From Cacajao melanocephalus (Eukaryota > Chordata > Mammalia > Primates > Pitheciidae): a DNA stretch of 64,000 nucleotides. Shown piece after piece: positions 25,894 through 39,786 of this stretch. Position numbers and translations under genes: made by a program. The DNA is taken from positions 62,001 through 126,000 of the forward strand of contig CAUYLG010061887.1 in NCBI GenBank assembly GCA_963573385.1, read 5' to 3'. The notes beneath the pieces were generated by a model. It was not told the origin of the DNA. It searched no databases and was given only the letters and a program-made list of their open reading frames with translations. Position 1 is the first letter of the stretch, and each line of letters opens with the position of its first letter.

Positions 25894-26454
25894 CCTTTTT
25901 GCCCAACCAGCATGTCCCCAAACCAACATTTTAATTCTCTTGTCTCCAACTCAGGTTTACATTCCCTCAGAGAGGAGCTTGGGAATTAAGACATCTGGTT
26001 TTTCACCCCAGCTCTGCCTCTGGCTGTGATTCTGGACATAATAACAAAACTTTTCTGGGCCTATTTCCTCCTCAGTAAAATAGAGAGATTGGAAAAGATT
26101 AAAAGTTCTTTCAGCTCCAAACTTCTATTTTAAATGCTAGGTTTGGCCTTATCTATTTCTAATGATCCGAAGAGAAAGGGCAAGGACCCAATCTTGCTAT
26201 GAATATGCGCACACACACCGTCTGAAGGACTGTGGTGCTTATATCTTGGAAACCAAACTGGACCAAAGGAGCTCAGAGAAGCCAGGAGCTTAGATAAGAG
26301 AGGCCTACCTAAAAGGCTCTGTAGACACGGGCTTGAGAGGCCGGCCCAGGACCTCAGGTTTAAAATATGAAAGCCCTGAATAGCCCCGGTCTTGCCTTCC
26401 CTATGTCAGTCTTTTAAATCAAGTACAAAAAGGTGGAAGAGGAGGAACAGAGCC
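25894..26454. other. Unique intronic sequence
   Basis: A weak antisense MIR-like stretch (CTGGTTTTTCACCCCAGCTC, CTATTTCCTCCTCAGTAAAA) lies at about 25990-26110. The rest is unrecognised. Confidence 0.4.
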
Positions 26455-26460
26455 TTACTC

Positions 26461-26616
26461 TTCAGAATATGGTCCATCAAGGGCAGCACTGGCAGCACCT
26501 GGGAGCTTGTTAGAAATGAGTAATTTCAGCCTTCATTCCAGATCTACTGAATCCATACCTGCATTTTAGTAAGGCTCCCCAGGTGATTCATATGCATGTT
26601 GAAGTTTGGGAAGTCC
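26461..26616 (+). mobile_element. MER5A-type hAT (Charlie) element
   Basis: ATATGGTCCATCAAGGGCAG, CACCTGGGAGCTTGTTAGAA, AGATCTACTGAATCC and CCCCAGGTGATTCATATGCA match the short non-autonomous MER5A unit from end to end. Confidence 0.8.
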
Positions 26617-26731
26617 CAGTTGGAAATGCTGCCTTTCTAGTCCCTGCTTTGTCACCTCTTCATTTGGTAAAGGTGGCTTTTAAGACTGTCCACAATCCTC
26701 ATCCTCTAATCCCATCTCCTTGCACAGTTTA

Positions 26732-26733
<2 letters not shown>

Positions 26734-26763
<30 letters not shown>
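26734..26763 (+). repeat. (CA)n microsatellite
   Basis: About 14-15 uninterrupted CA units. Confidence 0.97.
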
Positions 26764-26766
<3 letters not shown>

Positions 26767-27724
26767 TCCCCACCCCACCCCAGTTCAGAACCTTCAAACC
26801 CACACCGAGAGTGATGGGGGTAAGTTACTTTCTTTTTGTGTCTTTCTTAGGTCCATACAAGGCCAGAAAGAGGCAAAGTTTGAAGCACAAACTAAATATC
26901 AGTCCTTCCAAGAGAGTGATTCAGCCCATCCCTGCCATTCAAAGGTTCCCCAGGAGGAGGGATGGAAAACGGGCTGGTGAACACAAAGGTACAAACTCTG
27001 GTGGAAAGAGATTCATCATTTGCATCTGAACAGAAAACAAGGGTCCAAAGTTTCATTTCTAAAATTTTTTTGTTTTTTGTTTTTTGCTGCTGCTGTCTTA
27101 TGTAACATAAAGATTCTTGGAGGCATGGCCAAAAGGGCAAAGCATATACACAGAGTTAATAAAAACACAGCAAGAGTTCTCTTGCACAGTGGTGGGGGGA
27201 GCAGCAGAACCAAGACCTAGCATAGCATAACAGAGCACTGGAAAAGAAGATAGGATGTCGGGAGAAGGGGGGCTGGACTCCTATCTTGCAGTCAGTACAC
27301 TGAAGGAGACTAGGCTGCTGCTCACTCCACACTCCCTCCCCTTCACAGGTCACTCACCCCTCTCATCCCACCTGCTGTCACAAGCAGCAGATGGCCCAGC
27401 CCCAGGCAGCTGGCAGAGGACAGCAATCTGCACGTGCTTGCCTGCCCCTTCCCCAAGGCTGGAGATGGGGATGAGCAGGGCAAAGTCAACACCCATCCCT
27501 GGTGGAAGCAATTTTTGCAAGAGTGCCCTGGGGGTGGGAATGGCAACATCACCCAGTGCTTTGCCACAATGAGACACACATCAAAACAACTCAGCATTAT
27601 CCAAGCTCTCCAGCACCTACACACAGCTCAGAAAGAGAGAGCCTTAAGCAGGGTAAGGGTGGAGACAGTCAAGAGAACAGTTCCCAGAGTGCACTGGGGT
27701 ATGCTGGCCCAGGTTGGTGGGGGG
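26764..27724. other. Unique intronic sequence
   Basis: Overlapping ORFs up to 148 codons occur in several frames at 26.6-27.8 kb without domains, splice structure or codon bias that I can see. I treat them as chance. A T/G-rich run lies at 27063-27088. Confidence 0.4.
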
Positions 27725-28090
27725 GTCATTCATTCCTTCAACATTTACTGTGTATATACCACATCCCAGGCACTGCACCAACAATGAAGGATACAGTGGT
27801 GATAGCAACAGTCTCTGCCCTCAAGAAGCTCAAGTAAAGTCAGGGAGAACAAGGAAACAGAGGTTAATACAGTGGAGTAAGTGCTGACCACCGGATGTAA
27901 CGGCAGCACCAAGGAGAGGCACCCACACAAGTAAGGGGCTAGCGGCAGTCTAAGCTGACACCTGGCTTTAGGAAGGATTAGCCAGAAAGAGCAGAAAGAG
28001 GTGGGTACAGGGAGTGTGGGTCATTCCAAGGAGAAGAAACACACATCAAAAAGTTGGGAGGCAAAAGAGAAGTGGGAACTGTAAGCTGTT
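27725..28090 (+). repeat. L2 3'-region fragment
   Basis: TCATTCATTCCTTCAACATTTACTG, CCCAGGCACTGCACCAACAA, CTCTGCCCTCAAGAAGCTCA, then GGCTTTAGGAAGGATTAGCC follow the L2 order. It is close to full for this part of L2. Confidence 0.7.
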
Positions 28091-28094
28091 CTGT

Positions 28095-29520
28095 CCCAGC
28101 CTTTGTTAACTTTCGTCACCTACACCAGGGGCAGACTCCTGGGTTTGGCATGGATTCCTAACACATTACTGCCTAAAGGAACTTAGGGATCATCTTATAA
28201 AGTCCAATCTACTCATTTTAGAAGAGGAAAACTAAGGACTATCAAAGGATCATGACTTCTTGATCTGAACCAGAACCCCATTCTCCTAACTCTCACCAAA
28301 CGAAGTTTCCTTACATATCTCCCAATCAGAATCTGACTACTAACCGAGCCCTTTTGCACAGAGTGGCCAGCCCCAGGACTGTTCTCTGGGCTAGGTCTGT
28401 TCTGAGAACCCAAGGAATGGCTCTCACGCAGGCCTTTGCCAGATTGGAGGTCCAGCACCACTAGTGTCCAGGAGCTCCAACGAGGCAGGAACAACTCATC
28501 GGAAAAAGAGTGGCTACCTGCCTCTTCTAGAAAGGAGGCAGAAGGCACACACAGCAGTATCGGAGATAGGCTCTGTGAGTGTGTGTTGGCAACAATGGGT
28601 TCCCCTGGCTATGAAGAAGAGTTGTTCTGAGAGTTGAAGGAAATTATCAGCCAACACAGAAACAGGAGGCAAATCTGAGGTACTGCCAAACCAGGCAGGC
28701 TTCATTAAGGCTCTCCCACCCTCTTCCCCAGGAAGCCCATCCCCACCCGCGGCTGGTCACACTACCTTAGCCAGGAGAAGCAGTCACTTCAGGGAAGCTG
28801 AAGGCCTTCCTCTTGGCCTCACCTCAGGAGGTAGTAACCCATCAGCCAGGGGTCTGAGCCGCTGGAGCTTCAGGGCCTAGCTGCCCTTACTGTCACACCC
28901 ATCTGTGCCTTTAACAGCAACAGTACTTGCTCTATTGTGGTCCTCCAGCCTGCCACCCACTCCAGGCAGCAGGATTGTGTGCAGAGTGGAAGAAAGCACT
29001 CATTAGCTTTGAGTGTAACCCTCTATAGAATCTAAATAGAAGGCGCAGTTATTCAACTGTTAAGACACAATTCCTCCTCTTCTCATAGTAAAACAAAGAT
29101 GCATGTCAACACCCACTAGCTGACTAAAAACTGCAGAAAGAAACTGAGTGGCACTAGGGTTAAACCAACTTATTAAACTCATCTCAATCCCTGACAATCC
29201 TCAGTTCTAAGACCCTGAAGCTTGGTGTGATGAAAACATCCTAATAATCAGAAATCTTTCCTGTTCAAAATGCCCTCAGATGCTGTCCCTGACCACATGC
29301 TCAAGGGCAATCACCAAAGGCTGGCCCCTGGCCTTCAGGGCCAATGCCAACCTAGGGCCCTAGACATGGATATGAAGGGCAAGAAAGTGGCCTGCCAGAA
29401 AAAGATTTACTCGGGGGCTGAAAAGCCATGTTTGGTCTTGTGCAACAAAGGCTATTATAATAGGAACCCTGTGTTCTAAATTCCTTCACATCTGCCACAA
29501 GGAACCTCTGGGTGGAGGGG
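28095..29520. other. Unique intronic sequence
   Basis: No named repeat. 28200-28300 has a faint antisense MIR flavour. ORFs lack domains. Confidence 0.4.
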
Positions 29521-29521
29521 T

Positions 29522-29523
<2 letters not shown>

Positions 29524-29556
<33 letters not shown>
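29524..29556 (+). repeat. (TG)n microsatellite
   Basis: About 16 uninterrupted GT units. Confidence 0.97.
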
Positions 29557-29557
<1 letters not shown>

Positions 29558-30050
29558 TATGCCTTGGGTGGAGTGGGGGCAGAGGAGACAACTTCCTTCT
29601 CTTCCACCCAAAAAACAACCCTTTAGAATATGTCCTCCTCAAAGGCAAATAAGTACAGTTCTGATTTCCAAACCTCACTGTTGGAGAGAACTTCTTGTTT
29701 TCACTCTCTGCTTTTTAAAACAGATGAATGCTCCCCTAGGGGAAAAGCAGCTGTAAATATAGAAGAGGGTGGAAAAAGAATCCTGCTACGAGTTCCAGAG
29801 GAACTATTGTACTATTGTAAAAGGCATTCTCAAAAGAAACAACACACCCTATTCCAAATAGAAAACACACAACTTCATCCAAAGTCCTCTAAAGTGTACC
29901 TCTGGGCAGATGATTTATCTACACTCCACAGCTGCTACCTCCTCTACCTGACACTAAGGCCTTCACATACAAAGTGAGTTAGCAGTTTTCTTCCTGGGAG
30001 CCTTAGAAATAACTAGACCACAACTCAGTTCACTGCTACTGAGTGTCCTC
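29557..30050. other. Unique intronic sequence
   Basis: Nothing recognised. Confidence 0.4.
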
Positions 30051-30110
30051 TATCATCATCGACATTATCATCAGCTTCATCGTCACCACCATCATCATCA
30101 TCATCATCAA
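30051..30110 (+). repeat. (CAT)n trinucleotide repeat, imperfect
   Basis: TATCATCATCGACATTATC then CACCATCATCATCATCATCA, about 60 bases with interruptions. Confidence 0.9.
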
Positions 30111-31595
30111 AGGACTTACTTCATTACCAAACTACTGCTGACATTTAAATAAACTTAAGCCATTATCTTTTTAGGCAAACTCAGGCCATAATATTTACTA
30201 GTTGAGAACAGAATGGGAAGAGGGTATAAATCTGAGAAAGGTGGCCTGGCTTCTATACTTACTACTTTTCAAAAGCAACAGCACTTTTTAAAGGCTGAGG
30301 ATTCTGCGAAATCACCCACTTGCTTGTTATAGCCCTCCAACCCAACAGTAGAGGGGATGCCACCCCAAAATCCATTTACCAAAAATAAAAGATGTAAAGA
30401 CATATTTTGGATAAAGTTTGTGCGAAAAAAATTCAAGCAGCTTCTATTTCGTACAAGCTACAATCACATGAGTTTTGCCTTTGCAACCACACTTCCTACC
30501 TAGAATTCCAGTAAATTTAGATGTGCCTCATAAATCTAAACTGTGTAACAGGGAATTTAGCTGGCTGAAACCGTCCTAGCCCACAGATGTTACCAACCTA
30601 TTTCACAGTCCGAGGTGGATCTAAGAAATGAAAGGGAGATGGAGGGGAAATGTTAGCATGATGCTTAAAGCTCTACCAAGTCAGAAGTGGAGGATACTGC
30701 TTTTAATGTCATGCAAGAGTCTATGATTCAAAGACAAAAAGGCAACATAAGCCTATAAACCACATCAGTGACGTGACAAAGAAAGAAAATGTTTGTATTT
30801 GCGGAATACATTCAAATCCCCAAACTCCCCAGAAAAATCAATACAAATGCCAATAATACAAATAAATCAAATCCTCAGTCTGACAAGTCTGCTTACTATT
30901 GCTCCTAAGAGTTCATTCCCTGAAGCTATAAGCTTCCCTGTGGCCAGGCACCTTTCACATCCTCCTTCTGGGGTGATTTACCATGCAGAGAACCTGGATC
31001 AAACAGAGGCATCTGGCCTTACCATCATTCCCCAAGAACCCTACTCAACTTCTAGGATAAGCACATTTTCCACACAAAGCAGGGTTTCAAGAGAATTCCA
31101 TGATAATACACTCTTATGATACAAGCCTGACCCTCCTGACCTTTCCACGTTCTCTCAGGTCTCAGTTACCAGAGTCCTAAAATTGGATGGTCCTTAGACT
31201 CCAGTCCTTGCTGTGCTCCAGGCCACCCAAATTCCTACTGAGAACCACACTCCCAAAGTACTATCAGGTGGCCTTTCACCACCAATGGTTCACATTTGTT
31301 TACTCCATGTACCTTCATTTCCTGACAATCTTCTATATACACTTTAAAAAGCAAAGAAAGCACCCTAGCCTATCAAGAACTTGAATGGAGTTGAGGAGGC
31401 TGCAAACCCAGACAGCAAACAATCAAAACACACAATTAGGCAAGTATATCTATTTCAGTATTCTATATGGGTGCATCAGTAAAACACAATAAAATGTTAA
31501 CCAGTGAGATATGAATGATTAGAATAAGAAGGAATAAGCTGCAGCTATTTGTGAGTTATGAATAAAATAATGAAAAAATAGGAAAAGGAGAAATT
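30111..31595. other. Unique intronic sequence
   Basis: AT-moderate. The longest ORF (108 codons, 30793-31119, plus) has no recognisable domain. Confidence 0.4.
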
Positions 31596-31599
31596 GATC

Positions 31600-31835
31600 T
31601 GAAGTACGATAATCAAAGAGGGCCTTAAAAAGGAAAGAAAGGAGATCTGACCTGAAAGCTTTGAAGGCTAAGTATGAGAGTAGAAAGAGGGAACATTCCT
31701 TCTGGGGCAGGAATGCTGAAGCAAGCGTGCTAGGTAGGGAGTGGCAGGATAAGGTCACGGAGAGAGGCCAAGGATCAGGAAAGAACAGAAAATAAACTCC
31801 ATTCTGAAATCTGTCAGGGCAAGGGACAGTTCTTC
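31600..31835 (+). repeat. L2 fragment (weak)
   Basis: GGAGATCTGACCTGAAAGCT, AGAGGGAACATTCCTTCTGG, GCAGGAATGCTGAAGCAAG and GTCACGGAGAGAGGCCA fit L2. Confidence 0.5.
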
Positions 31836-33544
31836 CTGGTTTCCTTAGCATCTGTCATGTAGCAGACTCTAGTTATTCCACAAAGTATTGAGTATTCAAC
31901 TGAATATTTAAGGTAAGGCCAGTTTGCACAGACATGAAAAACAGACAGAGAAATTCTGCCTTGGATAAGCAGTGGGGAGACAACAAATGTTCTTGAGCAG
32001 GAAACCTGACCTAATCCAGTTCAACAAGCATTTCCTAAAGGCCTCCTCTTATATTTGAGGACCAAGAATACTCGGTCCTTACCCTCAAGGAGAACCTCTA
32101 CCATGGGAAGGAATGGTAATACTACCTCTCATACACGTGGGGCTTTTTTTTTTTCTCTTACGTAGTCTCACTGGAGAGGAGAACCATGTTCTAGGGAGGT
32201 GAATCTGGCAAGAAAGACTAAAACAACCTGGAAGGCCAGCAGATAACAAGGTCTGGCTAGGATGGTGGAGACAGGAACCTATGACAGAAAGAACTGGCGG
32301 GGTGGGTCACTGACTAAATTGGAGAAGCTCAAAAAAAAGGAGTTTGGGATGAGAGCAGGAAGACTGATGTTTTGATTCCCAAATGGTGCCATTATCTTCA
32401 GGCAATGCTTTGGCTCAGTAAACACCAAATGCTAGGGTCAGTCCGCCCAGCCATTCTTCCTGTTTCTGGGAATGGGGGTTACACATTCCATCCTTCCCAT
32501 CTGCCCAGGGTTTTTTTGTTGTTTTTTTGTTTGTTTAAGCTAGTTGTGATTTCCTGTAATTCTCATTTGCAAGGGGGAGAGGGGAGGTTCAATGAGATGA
32601 TACAGAAAGAAGGAGCTGACCATTCTTTTGTCCATCACATCATGACAAATATATCTTAATAGTCCTGCACTAAAGTTTTACTGGCAGCTCTCATTCTGGG
32701 AAGAAGAGAAAAGGAGAAGGAGGCATTACGTTTTAAAAGTCACAAGGGAAGTGTTCTCCTTACACAATGAGTTTTCCCCTTCTAGGGGAGCCTCCCCAGC
32801 TGCATTTACTGAGGAAGGAGGGATGAGACAGAAGTGTCAACCCTGACAGCAACAGGAGGGCCAGCCTGGCTCCCAGAAATGTGGCCCCTCCCTCTGAAGC
32901 CTGACCCCACACTGACCACTCTGCAGTCCCTGACATCCTAACCCAAGTAGAGAAGCAGCAGCACAATAGCAGGGTGAACAGTGGTGCTCTCCAGAAGAGC
33001 TGCCATTAACCTGTATTTCCTAATCTTTCTTCCAAAAACAAGTATAAGCTGCAGTTTCTAAAAACTTTTTAAAAAACAAGTTACTGGGGGAAACAAATTT
33101 GAGATGTGCACCTTTACAAAGAAAAAGTACAATTCAGCTCTCTTTCCTAACCATTAAGCATAAAGGGATAAAGCCCAGCATTAAGAAAAAATTATTACTT
33201 ATAACACCTTGGTGGATTCTCTGCCATATTCTAAACAGGTACTTCCCTCCCACCTGTGACAGATTATGACTACTCTAGAACAGTCATGCTGTACCTTTCT
33301 ACAGGGGCTTCAGAAACTAAAACTAGGATGTGACCTGAGAATATCTGTTTTTGCAAGCATTTTCCCAGTGCCCTGTGTTAGGCTTCCTAGGGTTGGCAAG
33401 CAGTGTTTTACAAGCCGTTGACTTGGCTGTTTCAATGGGGAGAGGGATGTTTTGTCATGCTGCAAGATTTCATTCTGTAAATGTGGTCATAATCCTACCC
33501 CAAGAACATAAAAACTCAGGATAATCACAGAATCATTATTAACT
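31836..33544. other. Unique intronic sequence
   Basis: No gene or named repeat recognised. T-rich runs at 32147-32156 and 32510-32535. Confidence 0.4.
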
Positions 33545-33765
33545 GGCCTTTGAGTGCTTATTCACTGTGCACAGATGTAAGCATTTTACATCTAGTATCT
33601 TATTTAATCCTCGCAATAACCTTAAAAAGTAGATACTATTATCCGTCTTTAGGCAAAAAAAAACAAAACAAAAAACAGAAGCAGAGGGGCTAAATAACCT
33701 TTCCAAGCTCACACAAACAGAAAGTGCTAAGACCAAGATATCGAACCCATACAGTCTGACCCAAA
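33545..33765 (+). repeat. MIR element
   Basis: TGTAAGCATTTTACATCTAG, TTATTTAATCCTCGCAATAA, GTAGATACTATTATCCG, GCAGAGGGGCTAAATAAC and CGAACCCATACAGTCTGACC are in MIR order. An A-rich insertion sits at 33654-33675. Confidence 0.75.
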
Positions 33766-34184
33766 AGTATGCAATCTTGGTAGAGCTGAAATGTACTCCA
33801 CATTATACGATGTAATTAATTTTAAATGTTAAAATTATCCTAGAAGTATTGTGGACTAGGAGGTATCACTATAAAAAGAAACGGGAAAGTCTGAAGTTTG
33901 TTCCCCTGATGCTTGCAGCTATGCACCTTCTTGAGGTGGGGTGGGACTTGGCTTGAGTAAGCAGCAGAAAGCCAATTGAATATGGACATGTGAGGACTGA
34001 TTTTGAAAGTCTAAGGTGGGCCAGGTGATGCTAAAGCATACTTTGAGGGACACTGCCTTGGGGCATTCTAGGAGACTTCTGAAGCCGCTGCAAGCTTTGG
34101 GGACACAGGTCACTAGATGATAGTTAAGTCCCCTGAACTGCTAAGGAAACAGATAATCACTTTAAGTCACAGGCACCTCATGTT
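33766..34184. other. Unique intronic sequence
   Basis: Nothing recognised. Confidence 0.4.
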
Positions 34185-34197
34185 AAGAAAGCTGTAT

Positions 34198-35204
<1,007 letters not shown>

Positions 35205-35365
35205 CTCAGCTGATTTTTTTTATCCTCTTTTATCTATAAAGTGGGTACACAAGCAATCTACTTCAAAGTTGCTATGAAGATTAAATAAGCTAACATATAC
35301 AAAGCACTTAGAGCAGTGCCTGGCACATAGAAAGCATTCAATATATGTTAGCTTTTATTATCAGC
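35205..35365 (-). repeat. MIR element
   Basis: ATCTATAAAGTGGGTACACA, GAAGATTAAATAAGCTAACA and GAGCAGTGCCTGGCACATAG, with ATATGTTAGC at the end, are classic antisense MIR. Confidence 0.75.
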
Positions 35366-36429
35366 CTGCCTGGTAATATTGAAGAAAGTTTTACAAAAAT
35401 TGAGAGCTTAATTCTTTTAGAAGCAGTCTCAATCCATTACCACTACATTCGAACCTCACAACAACCATGCAAATGAGACAAGACAACGTTTATGGATACT
35501 TCCTACAATAAAGAAAAGGAACTAGCTCAGCTGCTGACTACGGGAGCTGTTTACCCATCCTTCCTCACTTAGGTCAGAGATCCTGCCCCCTGCCTCCATC
35601 ATTTTCATATACCACCCCCAACAAACACACACAATAGCAGATGCTCAATAAATCCACAGTGAATTGCACTGACTGTAGGGTTGGTTGTGCTGTAAACACA
35701 GCAAACCCAGACTCACGACAAGAAGTTGGCAAACCAGAATCATCATTCCTGGGCACTCCTGGCCAACTTGAACAGAAACAAGAGGGCTGCCTTTCCCAGT
35801 CCCAGCTCTGACTCATCCCTGAAAGGAAAGGGAGCATCTGCAGGAGAGGGGCAGCCAGAAGTCACCCAGAGGGAAACAGCAGAAGTGCTCTGAACAACCT
35901 GAGGTAGAAGGGAATTAGGATAATATGACGGGCATTACCCAGTCCCTCCCACTGGGCCAAATGGGAATCCATGGAGGCGGTGTTTCAAAGGCAGATAATG
36001 TTGCCTTCACTGACTGAAATGGGAGCTGCCTTTCAGTAGAGTACAAGCCAGTCTATAAATACCAGGGATTAAAAGGCTTCCTGTGGGGGCCCAACCGCCA
36101 TCTACCTAAATACAGAGGCTATCTGGTCCTCCAGGCTCCTCTGTTCCATCCCTCAGGGAAGAAGTGCCATCATCCAACATCACACCCCCTCCAAGGGACC
36201 TCCAACCTCTCTTCCACTTCAGCTTGTTTTTGCTAACCAACCTCTCTTTTCCACACCCTCACTAGGACCATTCACTCACAAGTGCCCCTCCACTGCAGCT
36301 CCCAGCTGGCTGTACCCTCCTATCTCCAGGCATTTGTTCTCTGTCTCCCTCGCTACCTCATCTCCCGCCCCAACTTTCTAATCCACATTAGATTCTAATC
36401 CACTTTATCTGCCATAAAATAACTACAGG
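35366..36429. other. Unique intronic sequence
   Basis: C-rich unrecognised sequence at 36120-36400. No exon supported. Confidence 0.4.
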
Positions 36430-36714
36430 CAGAACTGAGCTCAGTGGCTCATGCCTGCAATCCCAGCACTTTGGGAGGCTAAGGCTGGCAGATTGCTTGA
36501 GCCCAGGAATTCAAGACCAGCCTAGGCAACATGGAAAAACCCCGTCTCTTCAAAAAATACAAAAATTAGCTGGGTGTGGTGGTGCGTGCCTGTAGTCCCA
36601 GCTACCGGGGTCCCGGGCTGAGGTGGGGAGGTGGAGGTTGCAGTAAGCCCAGACAGCCCCATTACACTCCAGCCTGGGCGACAGAATGATACCCTGTCTC
36701 CAAAAAAAAAAAAA
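36430..36714 (+). mobile_element. Alu with an altered right arm
   Basis: CAGTGGCTCATGCCTGCAAT to an A13 tail. Near 36604-36625 the usual CTACTCAGGAGGCTGAGG is changed to CTACCGGGGTCCCGGGCTGA, and the following CTTGAACC block is missing. Confidence 0.92.
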
Positions 36715-36724
36715 CCTGCCACAG

Positions 36725-36888
36725 GCTTTGGAATCACTCCAACCTTGGTTCTAGTTCCAACACAGTAAATCACAGTACTTAATGTATCAGAGCTCGGTTT
36801 CCTGATTTATACAGTGAAGATCAGCCTACCAAGTTAAAGCATTGAGCACGCTGCCTGGCACAGAGCACACATTCAATACTTTCTGCCT
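36725..36888 (-). repeat. MIR fragment
   Basis: GAGCTCGGTTTCCTGATTTA, then GAGCACGCTGCCTGGCACAG and CACACATTCAATACT follow antisense MIR. Confidence 0.55.
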
Positions 36889-37184
36889 TGTCACACTCCC
36901 CGGGGGATTTTTCTTCTTTCTTTTCTGGGATACTCTGATACAACACTCTTTCTAGGTATCATACCTGGTAAATACAGATCTCTTAACCCAAAGGAATGAC
37001 TCAAATGTTGAATACTTTCATTACCAACCGTATCTCTGTAGCAAGCATATAGCCCCATCAACAACAACCTTCAAATTCTATTAGAGAGAGGGTTGGTCAC
37101 TTTGTACTTTGCCACCACAAATGACCCATGTGGTAAGAAAAAATGATCAGAGGGGATGGGAAGACAGAGTTAAGAGTCACTTTG

Positions 37185-37483
37185 TGGCTGGGCACAGCAG
37201 CTCACACCTGTAGTCCCAGCACTTTGAGAGGCCAAGGCAGGCAGATCACCTGAGGTCAGGAGTTCCAAACCAGCCTGGCCAACGTGGTGAAACGCTATCT
37301 CTACTAAAAATACAAAAATTAGCCGGGCGTGGTGGCAGGTACTTGTAATCCCAGCTACATGAGAGCTGAAGCAGGAGAATCGCTTGAACCCAGGAGGCAG
37401 AGGTTGCAGTGAGCCAAGATTGTCCCACTGCCCTCCAGACTGGGTGACAGAATGAGACTCTAGCTCAAAAAAAAAAAAAAAAA
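37185..37483 (+). mobile_element. Alu (AluS-like)
   Basis: GGCTGGGCACAGCAGCTCAC to an A-run tail. Duplication AGTCACTTTG at 37175-37184 and 37484-37493. Confidence 0.96.
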
Positions 37484-37493
37484 AGTCACTTTG

Positions 37494-38130
37494 GGCAAGA
37501 GTAACGAATAAAGTCTCTGTAAGGTACGAGCAGCACTCCCATGAGACTAAGGCCCTCCAGAAGAGAGTCCCATAATCCCACATTCACATGTAAAAAAATT
37601 TAAAATTAATTCTGACAGCAAGAGCATCTGCCTTTTAATAGAAATATCACCTGGTTCATTTCTGATAAGGCCCAGGCACAACTTTACATAGACCAAGGAC
37701 TGCCTACAGTATGTCTGTAAAAGGTGGCATCCTAATGACAGCTCCACGGCAGTGTGCCATGCCTCTCTCCCTGGTGTCCTGAAGCTGCTCCTACAAATTC
37801 ATGATTAGGCCTGAAATAAACCCAGAGCTTTGCTCTTTTCTAAGTACCTTCTCCAAAACTTTTAGTCATCACTCTCAAAATCAGAATGAATTTAAGCAAG
37901 ACTATCTTCAAAAACCAGATAAATCCTAGAGCAACATAATAAACGTCCTGAACAACCTGTGTTTTACAGGGCCTTTTATCATGGTGGTGGGAGAGTTTCT
38001 TCTCCAATTCTTATTTTGCAATTATTTAAGAGTAAGAGGGTCCCTTCCATGAGGTCTTTAACATCCTCTAGGATCCACTTGTTGCCAAGCCAACAGGAGT
38101 CAGAGCAGAGTCCTCTAAAGAAGTGCGACA
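37494..38130. other. Unique intronic sequence
   Basis: Nothing recognised. Confidence 0.4.
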
Positions 38131-38427
38131 GACCAGTCGCAGTGGCTCACGCCTGTAATCCAAGCACTTTTAGAGGCCAAAGCAGGAGGATCACTTGAGG
38201 ACAGGAGTTCAAGACCAATCTGAGTAACACAGCAAGACAAAAAAAAGTTTTTTTTTTAATTAGCCAGGTGTGGTGGGGCATGTTTTTAATCCAAGCTGCT
38301 TAGGAGGCTGAGCTGGGAAGATCACTTGAGTCCAGGAATTCAAAGCTATAGTGAGCTATAACCAAGCCACTGCATGCCAGTCTGAGCAACAGAATGAGAT
38401 CCTATCTCAAAACAAAAGGAAAAAAAA
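38131..38427 (+). mobile_element. Alu (AluJ-like)
   Basis: GACCAGTCGCAGTGGCTCAC with the old GGAAGATCACTTGAGTCCAGG arm and a short A-rich tail. Confidence 0.92.
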
Positions 38428-39615
38428 GTGTGGTGACTTGGTTGGTATTAAGCATGAAAAAATGGGTGCTTCAAAGGTAGGCCCGCTCATATTTTTCAGA
38501 TCATGATGGGGAATTATTAAACGTAAACCCAATACCCACAGCAAGGAGATATTCAAAGAATATCTATGTTGAAAAATGAAAAGTGAACTACAGGGTTTGC
38601 CAGGCACCATTAAATGCAGATTTGGAAAAGGGAATTTTTGAAACACATGCAAAGACAAAAATTATCAAGTGCTGCAAGACTCTGTACAAATATGCACGTG
38701 TCATCTTCCAGTTTACTGTGCAAACTGAGATTGGTAAAATTTAACACTGCATTGCGTGTATTTTTAACTAGTTGGTAAGTATTTCATGACCCCTGTGCAG
38801 CAGGAAGAGAGCAGGGCAAATGTGGGAAGGTCTGATAAGTAGAGAACAGAAAGGGCAAGGATAAGAAGTGTACTGTAAAAACCCAAGGTGGGAAGGTGGT
38901 AAGCTGGGGGCTTAATCAGCTCTGGCCCCAAGGTTGAGTTTGAGGAGGAGAATCTCGCACTCTCTGGAAACCATACTGAGCAGAAATCACTCATGGCTTT
39001 TTTTTTCCCCTCTTAAAATGCAAATATACAGAAGAGGAGCCCACAGAGAAACTCAAAACCTATTTCCCACCAAGACTGGCTTCAACTCAACCATTTAGTC
39101 CCATAAACAGGCAGATTGTTCTGGGAGCAGATAGAACACCATGGGAAGCACTAAAGTGGTATAAGGAGAGGCCTTCCCTTGAGAAGCGAAGCCCTCCTCA
39201 TGCAGGCCGTCCAGGATGAAAGTGGGAAAGGATGAGCAGAATCAAGTGGTGTGGCTGTCAGTGTGGACTCCAGCAGCAGGGACAGTTTCACAGAGAAGGC
39301 CATGTCTGATTTTCTAGATGTGACAGAGTTGAGAGAACTGAGCCCATGAGGGGAGTGGGAGGGAGTGTGCCACCTACAAGACCAGTAGGACATGGGAAAA
39401 AAGGAGAAAGAAAACAAGCCCTTCCCTTTGGTCATTCCGGATGTGGTCCTAAGCTGGCTTCTCTCACTCAGCCCCACCAAACACACTGACCCTTGCTAAC
39501 CCTCTCTGTCCAGAGTGGCCATGTTCTGCTGTTTCACATCCACAGTCCTGACCAGTGCTTCCCGTCTGCACATCCGCGAGGCCTCCGTGGTTTGCTGCCA
39601 CCCACTCTGATAGGG
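38428..39615. other. Unique intronic sequence
   Basis: A minus-strand ORF of 111 codons at 39151-39486 has no domain that I recognise and overlaps no splice-like boundaries. Confidence 0.4.
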
Positions 39616-39619
39616 CAGC

Positions 39620-39786
39620 ACTGAAATATGAAGGAGACTATGTAGGCGTCAGCCCCGTTTCTGCTGCTGACTCAACATCTAGCCTTAGGAAAAGTCACCT
39701 ACTACTCTGTGCCTCATTTTCTGTAACTTTAAGGTAGGTACAACTGCCTCCTCTCTTCAAGCATAGTTGTGAGGATAAAAGCTGGT
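39620..39786 (-). repeat. MIR fragment (antisense) abutting a sense MIR
   Basis: CTGCTGCTGACTCAACATCTAG, ACTCTGTGCCTCATTTTCTG and TAGTTGTGAGGATAAAAGC match antisense MIR. Confidence 0.6.

Noticed and set aside
26583..27837. Overlapping ORFs up to 148 codons across three frames
   Set aside because: They run through a CA repeat and an L2 fragment, overlap in several frames and lack splice signals or domains; chance ORFs.
30051..30110. Regularly spaced ATC units as a CRISPR-like array
   Set aside because: It is a simple imperfect trinucleotide repeat without spacers.
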